Origin: Clostridiales bacterium
GTDB taxonomy: Bacteria; Bacillota; Clostridia; Christensenellales; Aristaeellaceae
Reading direction: 5' to 3'
Length of the DNA: 64,000 bases
NCBI GenBank assembly: GCA_015056365.1
Contig: SVGM01000002.1
Coordinates: 62,001-126,000, forward strand
A program made the translations under genes and the position numbers. Below are positions 60,679-64,000 of this stretch, in pieces; the first letter of the stretch is position 1; the number at the start of each line of letters is the position of its first letter. The notes under the pieces are model-generated. The model saw nothing but the letters and a program-made list of their open reading frames with translations, was not told where the DNA came from and did no database searches.

Positions 60679-61595
60679 CACGCATCCACCTCCTGTTCCA
60701 TATCCGTGCCGCCGCGACTCTGCGTCAGGAACACAAACAGACGCTGCAGGCTCATGGGAGCGGTCTGCACCCGCCCGCTGACCGCCAGCCGCTGACCGTC
60801 GCTCACCTGGTTCAGGCGCACATGGCGTACCAGCGAACCGGCCACTTCTTCCTCCTTGAGGATCGTCATGCCCGCGGTTTCCTCACGCACGGCGTCAGGC
60901 GCACCGGATACGCTCAGGTAGATCCGGTGGAAACCGCTGAGCTCCGCCTGGCACAGAAGCTGGCCCTGATCAATCATCACGGCGCTGTCCAGAGTACGGG
61001 CCACTTCATCGATCAGGTGCGTGGACAGGATGAACGTCCGACCCGGATCCTTCTGATGTTCCTGAATCAAAAGGTCATAGAACCGCTCGCGCATCACCGC
61101 ATCCAGACCAAGGCTGGGCTCGTCAAATATGGTGATCAGCGCACCGGACGCCAAACCCACTGTGAGGAGCAGCGCAGTCTGCATACCACGACTGAAACCC
61201 TTGAGAGGCTTTTTCATGGGCAGTTCAAACTGCCGGATCAGCTCGCAAGCACGGGCGCGATCCCAGCTGGGAAACAGCCCTTCGCACACATAGAACATCT
61301 GCTTGATATTCTTGAGCCTGCCAAAGTCAGGGGTATCCGCGATCATGCACAGGGTGGATAGCGCCACCGTCCGGCTGAACACCGGCTGCCCAAACAGCCA
61401 CGCATTGCCGCGGTTTGCACGGAGCTGAGCGGATACGATCCGCAGCAAGGTACTTTTTCCTGCGCCATTACGGCCCAAGAGGCCCACGATCTGACCCGGT
61501 GCAATGGAAAAGCTCAGGTTGTTCAAGGCCTGGGTTTTGCCAAAACGCTGGCTCAGGCCCTGTACTTCAATGGCAGGGATCATGGCGTTTTGCAA
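60678..61595 (-). CDS. ABC transporter ATP-binding protein
   Basis: A 305-residue ATPase. It has Walker A LGRNGAGKSTLLR, signature GFSRGMQTALLL (the FSRGM form seen in exporter ATPases such as the YtrB/BcrA groups), and Walker B LITIFDEPSLGLD, followed by the H-loop in FILSTHLIDEVAR. The C-terminal 90 residues form a substrate-type regulatory domain. The start is taken as TTG 61595, with AGGAGG 7 bases before it; ATG 61583 is the alternative. Confidence 0.92.
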   Translation of the reverse strand: MQNAMIPAIEVQGLSQRFGKTQALNNLSFSIAPGQIVGLLGRNGAGKSTLLRIVSAQLRANRGNAWLFGQPVFSRTVALSTLCMIADTPDFGRLKNIKQMFYVCEGLFPSWDRARACELIRQFELPMKKPLKGFSRGMQTALLLTVGLASGALITIFDEPSLGLDAVMRERFYDLLIQEHQKDPGRTFILSTHLIDEVARTLDSAVMIDQGQLLCQAELSGFHRIYLSVSGAPDAVREETAGMTILKEEEVAGSLVRHVRLNQVSDGQRLAVSGRVQTAPMSLQRLFVFLTQSRGGTDMEQEVDA

Positions 61596-61618
61596 TGGAA
61601 TTCCTCCTTGTAGACACA

Positions 61619-61646
61619 TTGCCCACGCAATCAGAAGCGTGGGCAA
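61619..61646. other. Perfect hairpin before the ABC operon
   Basis: A 10-bp perfect inverted repeat (TTGCCCACGC and complement, 8-base loop) 9 bp upstream of the AGGAGG of the ABC ATPase gene on the minus strand. There is no T-run. It may regulate translation or bind a protein, or be the end of the leuS transcript. Confidence 0.5.
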
Positions 61647-61676
61647 CGAGTTGATTTGATAGGAAAATAGCGCCAA

Positions 61677-61817
61677 TTTCCAAAGGGCACCGCCCCTTGG
61701 CGCGGTGCAGGGAGATGAAGGGAAGCGGGTGCCCAGTGGTCACAACGGCGAAGCCGTTAGCAGGCCGAAGCAAGGGCTGGGCGCAGTTAGTACCCAGAAC
61801 GCTGACTGGGTTACGGA
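61677..61817 (-). repeat. Dispersed intergenic repeat, copy B
   Basis: On the minus strand this segment repeats the block order of 44361-44520: CCGTAACCCAGTCAGCG, GTTCTGGGTACT, GCCCAGCCCTTGCTTC, ACCACTGGGCACC, then CCCTGCACC and a CCAAGGGG...CCCTTTGG hairpin. It fills the leuS-to-ABC gap and may terminate leuS. Confidence 0.8.
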
Positions 61818-61833
61818 TAGTCCCTGCCTTCCA

Positions 61834-64000
61834 TCACTTCACAATCAGATTGCACAGGCGGCCGGGCACAAAGATCAGCTTGGCGAGGGTTTTGTCGCCG
61901 ACGAGTGCCTTCACTTCCTCGTATTCAGGCAATTCCTTCTCGGCCTGCTCCCGGGTCATCTCCGGGGAGATCATCAGCTTGGCGCGAACCTTGCCGTTCA
62001 CCTGCAGGGCGATCTCCACCTCGGTGTCCTTGCACTTTTCCTCAGAATAGGTAGGCCAGGGCTCGTAGGCGATGGTATTGTCGTGACCCATCAGCTGCCA
62101 GATTTCCTCGCCCACATGGGGAGTGATGCAGCTCATCATTTTGATGAAGCCCTCGGCGTACTCCCTGGGACAGGTGCCGTTCTTGTACACTTCGTTGACG
62201 AAGGTCATCATCTGGGCGATGGCGGTGTTGAAACCCAGCGTCTCAAAGTCGGAAGTGATCTTCTTAACGGACTGATGATAGATCTTGGTCAGCTTGCCGT
62301 CATCGGTATCGGTCAGGTTGGCAGGCACGGTGAAGAAGTTCCACACGCGGTTGATGAACTTCTTGGCGCCAGCGACAGCAGTGGAGGACCAGGGCTTGGA
62401 GACCTCCAGCGGACCCATGAACATTTCGTACAGGCGCAGGGTGTCCGCACCGTATTCACGAACGATGTCGCTGGGATTGACCACGAATTCGGGGAAACGC
62501 TTGCCCATTTTGATGCCGTTTTCGCCCAGGATCATGCCCTGATGCACCAGCTTCTGGAAGGGCTCCTTAACGGGAGACAAGCCCTGATCGTACAGGAAGC
62601 GGTTCCAGATACGGGAGTAGATCAGATGACCCACCGCGTGCTCGGGGCCGCCCACGTACAGGTCAACGGGCATCCAGTGCTTGAGCAGTTCCGGATCGCA
62701 GAAGGCCTGCTCGTTCTTGGGGTCGATGTAGCGCATGTAATACCAAGAGGAACCGGCAGAACCGGGCATGGTGGAGGTTTCACGTAGACCCTTGATGCCA
62801 TTCTGGTCGTAGTGCTTCCACTCCTCGGCATTCTCCAGCGGAGCCTTACCGCCGCGGCCCTTGTAGTCCTCCAATACGGGCAGAACCACAGGCAGCTCTT
62901 CGTCAGGCAGGAACACGGTCTGGCCGTCTTCGGTGTAAACGCAGGGAACGGGCTCGCCCCAGTAGCGCTGGCGCGCAAAAATCCACTCGCGGAAGTGGTA
63001 GTTGGTCTTTCTGCGGGCAACGCCCATCTCTTCCAGCTTACAGGTGATGGCTTCCTTGGCCTCTTCCACGGTCAGGCCGGTGAACTCCTCGGAGTTGATC
63101 AGCTTGCAGCCCTTGCCCAGATAATCCTGCTTCTCAAAGGCGCACTCAGAAACATCGCGGCCTTCGATGACCTGCAGCATGGGGATGTTGTGGGCGATTG
63201 CGTATTCAAAGTCGCGCTGGTCATGGCTGGGAACGGCCATGACGGCACCGGTACCGTAGTTGCCCAGCACGAAGTCGCCGATGAACACGGGGACTTCCTT
63301 ACCGTTAACGGGGTTGATGGCGTACACGCCCTTGAGGGGGCAGCCGGTCTTGGTCTTGGTGGCGTCGGTACGGTCAATCTCGCTCTTGCTGGCAGCTGCC
63401 TTGATGTAGGCTTCCACCTCTTCACGGTTTTCCACACGGTCCAGCAGGGACGCGGTGATCTTGCCGTCGGGAGCCAGCACCATGAAGGTGATGCCGTAGA
63501 TGGTCTCAATGCAGGTGGTGTAGATGGAGAATTCGCCGCCGCCCACCAGCTTGAAGTCCACTTCCACACCGGTGGACTTGCCGATCCAGTTGCGCTGGAT
63601 CTCCTTGGTGGATTCGGGCCAGTCGATATCCTCCAGCCCCTCCAGCAGCTTCTCAGCAAAGGCAGGCTGGTCGATGACCCACTGCATCATCATCTTCTTG
63701 ACCACAGGATAGCCGCCGCGCTCGGACTTGCCGTCGATAACCTCGTCGTTGGCCAAAACAGTACCCAGCGCTTCGCACCAGTTGACGGGCATCTCAATGC
63801 GCTTGGCATAGCCAGCTTCCCACAGCTTCTTGAAGATCCACTGGGTCCACTTGTAGAATTCGGGATCGGTGGTGGCGATCACCTTGGACCAGTCGTAGTC
63901 AAAGCCCAGTTCCTTCAGCTGGCCGGAGAAGGTGGCAATGTTCTTCTGGGTGAAGCCATTGGGATGGTTGCCGGTATCCACGGCGTACTGCTCTGCGGGC
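61834..64000 (-). CDS. leuS: Leucyl-tRNA synthetase, 5' end cut by the window
   Basis: At least 722 C-terminal residues of a class I synthetase; the N-terminal catalytic part with HIGH lies beyond 64000. Visible are the CP1 editing domain (VMAVPSHDQRDFEYA), the TSTMPGSAGSSWYYMRYI segment and the KMSKS region, which here reads KMGKRFPEF. Then come NPSDIVREYGADTLRLYEMF, the anticodon-binding helices and the C-terminal LQVNGKVRAKLMI domain. It reads GENGIKMGKRFPEF where KMSKS is expected (see findings). The stop is at 61834. Confidence 0.97.
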   Translation of the reverse strand, partial: PAEQYAVDTGNHPNGFTQKNIATFSGQLKELGFDYDWSKVIATTDPEFYKWTQWIFKKLWEAGYAKRIEMPVNWCEALGTVLANDEVIDGKSERGGYPVVKKMMMQWVIDQPAFAEKLLEGLEDIDWPESTKEIQRNWIGKSTGVEVDFKLVGGGEFSIYTTCIETIYGITFMVLAPDGKITASLLDRVENREEVEAYIKAAASKSEIDRTDATKTKTGCPLKGVYAINPVNGKEVPVFIGDFVLGNYGTGAVMAVPSHDQRDFEYAIAHNIPMLQVIEGRDVSECAFEKQDYLGKGCKLINSEEFTGLTVEEAKEAITCKLEEMGVARRKTNYHFREWIFARQRYWGEPVPCVYTEDGQTVFLPDEELPVVLPVLEDYKGRGGKAPLENAEEWKHYDQNGIKGLRETSTMPGSAGSSWYYMRYIDPKNEQAFCDPELLKHWMPVDLYVGGPEHAVGHLIYSRIWNRFLYDQGLSPVKEPFQKLVHQGMILGENGIKMGKRFPEFVVNPSDIVREYGADTLRLYEMFMGPLEVSKPWSSTAVAGAKKFINRVWNFFTVPANLTDTDDGKLTKIYHQSVKKITSDFETLGFNTAIAQMMTFVNEVYKNGTCPREYAEGFIKMMSCITPHVGEEIWQLMGHDNTIAYEPWPTYSEEKCKDTEVEIALQVNGKVRAKLMISPEMTREQAEKELPEYEEVKALVGDKTLAKLIFVPGRLCNLIVK

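Noticed and set aside
61705..62787. 360-codon plus frame opposite leuS
   Set aside because: Antisense shadow of leuS, His/Gly-rich, no start signal.

Overview
This window looks like a chromosome segment of an anaerobic, GC-rich Clostridia-type Firmicute, probably a gut organism. The evidence is the PolC-type replicase, the DUF1385-prmC-prfA-sua5-ywlE block, C+ (zinc) ribosomal protein L31, ScpAB, RuvCAB-QueA, a ferredoxin-dependent 2-oxoacid oxidoreductase, an iron-type alcohol dehydrogenase, AGGAGG-type ribosome-binding sites and sigma-A promoters with 16-18 bp spacers. Genus cannot be fixed from sequence alone; Christensenellales-like is only a guess. There is no prophage, integrase, IS element or CRISPR array in view.

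Layout. 1-404: five-tRNA array (Val-Asp-Phe-Gly-Cys, minus strand) divergent from rpmE. 952-7299: translation/RNA operon (DUF1385, prmC, prfA with an apparent CTG start, sua5, ywlE-like, beta-CASP hydrolase). 7363-10121: minus-strand ADP-ribose-themed island (ADP-ribosylglycohydrolase, VWA protein, macrodomain with an extra C-terminal module), followed by a decayed stretch and tRNA-Ala. 10690-13783: DUF421 protein with a 58-codon partner, pfkA, an AraC regulator. 13893-24606: isoprenoid/envelope/replication genes, with frr-uppS-cdsA-dxr-rseP on minus and ispG-polC on plus. 24896-31463: secreted OB-like protein, then a minus operon GT2-DUF6020-Fe-ADH-MATE. 31614-34738: M50 protease, scpA, scpB, secreted coiled-coil protein. 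34786-38949: L,D-transpeptidase, metallophosphoesterase, flavin reductase, YjjG, SfsA. 39151-44347: an unusual trio (membrane-anchored protein, large repeat-rich secreted protein, CbxX/SpoVK-type AAA ATPase). 44597-50179: ruvC-ruvA-ruvB, four small insertions (two GNATs, a methyltransferase, TfoX-N), then queA. 50378-51421: small zinc-ribbon-like protein and a GNAT. 51459-54345: ferredoxin plus three-subunit 2-oxoacid:ferredoxin oxidoreductase. 54629-57635: kduI, secreted NlpC/CHAP-like protein, ApgM-type mutase. 57650-58076: three 143-bp tandem repeats, each carrying a terminator. 58077-64000: hydrolase, SDR, ABC permease and ATPase, and leuS running off the window end.

Most genes are housekeeping. 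The parts deserving a second look are the macro/VWA/ADP-ribosylglycohydrolase island, the membrane/secreted/AAA trio at 39-44 kb, a dispersed family of intergenic repeats (44.4, 50.2, 57.7-58.1 and 61.7 kb), the CTG-initiated prfA, the amphipathic tail on the oxidoreductase alpha subunit, and several small genes (58-codon partner of DUF421, 98-aa protein before uppS). All functions are inferred from motifs and context read by eye; no database search was run.
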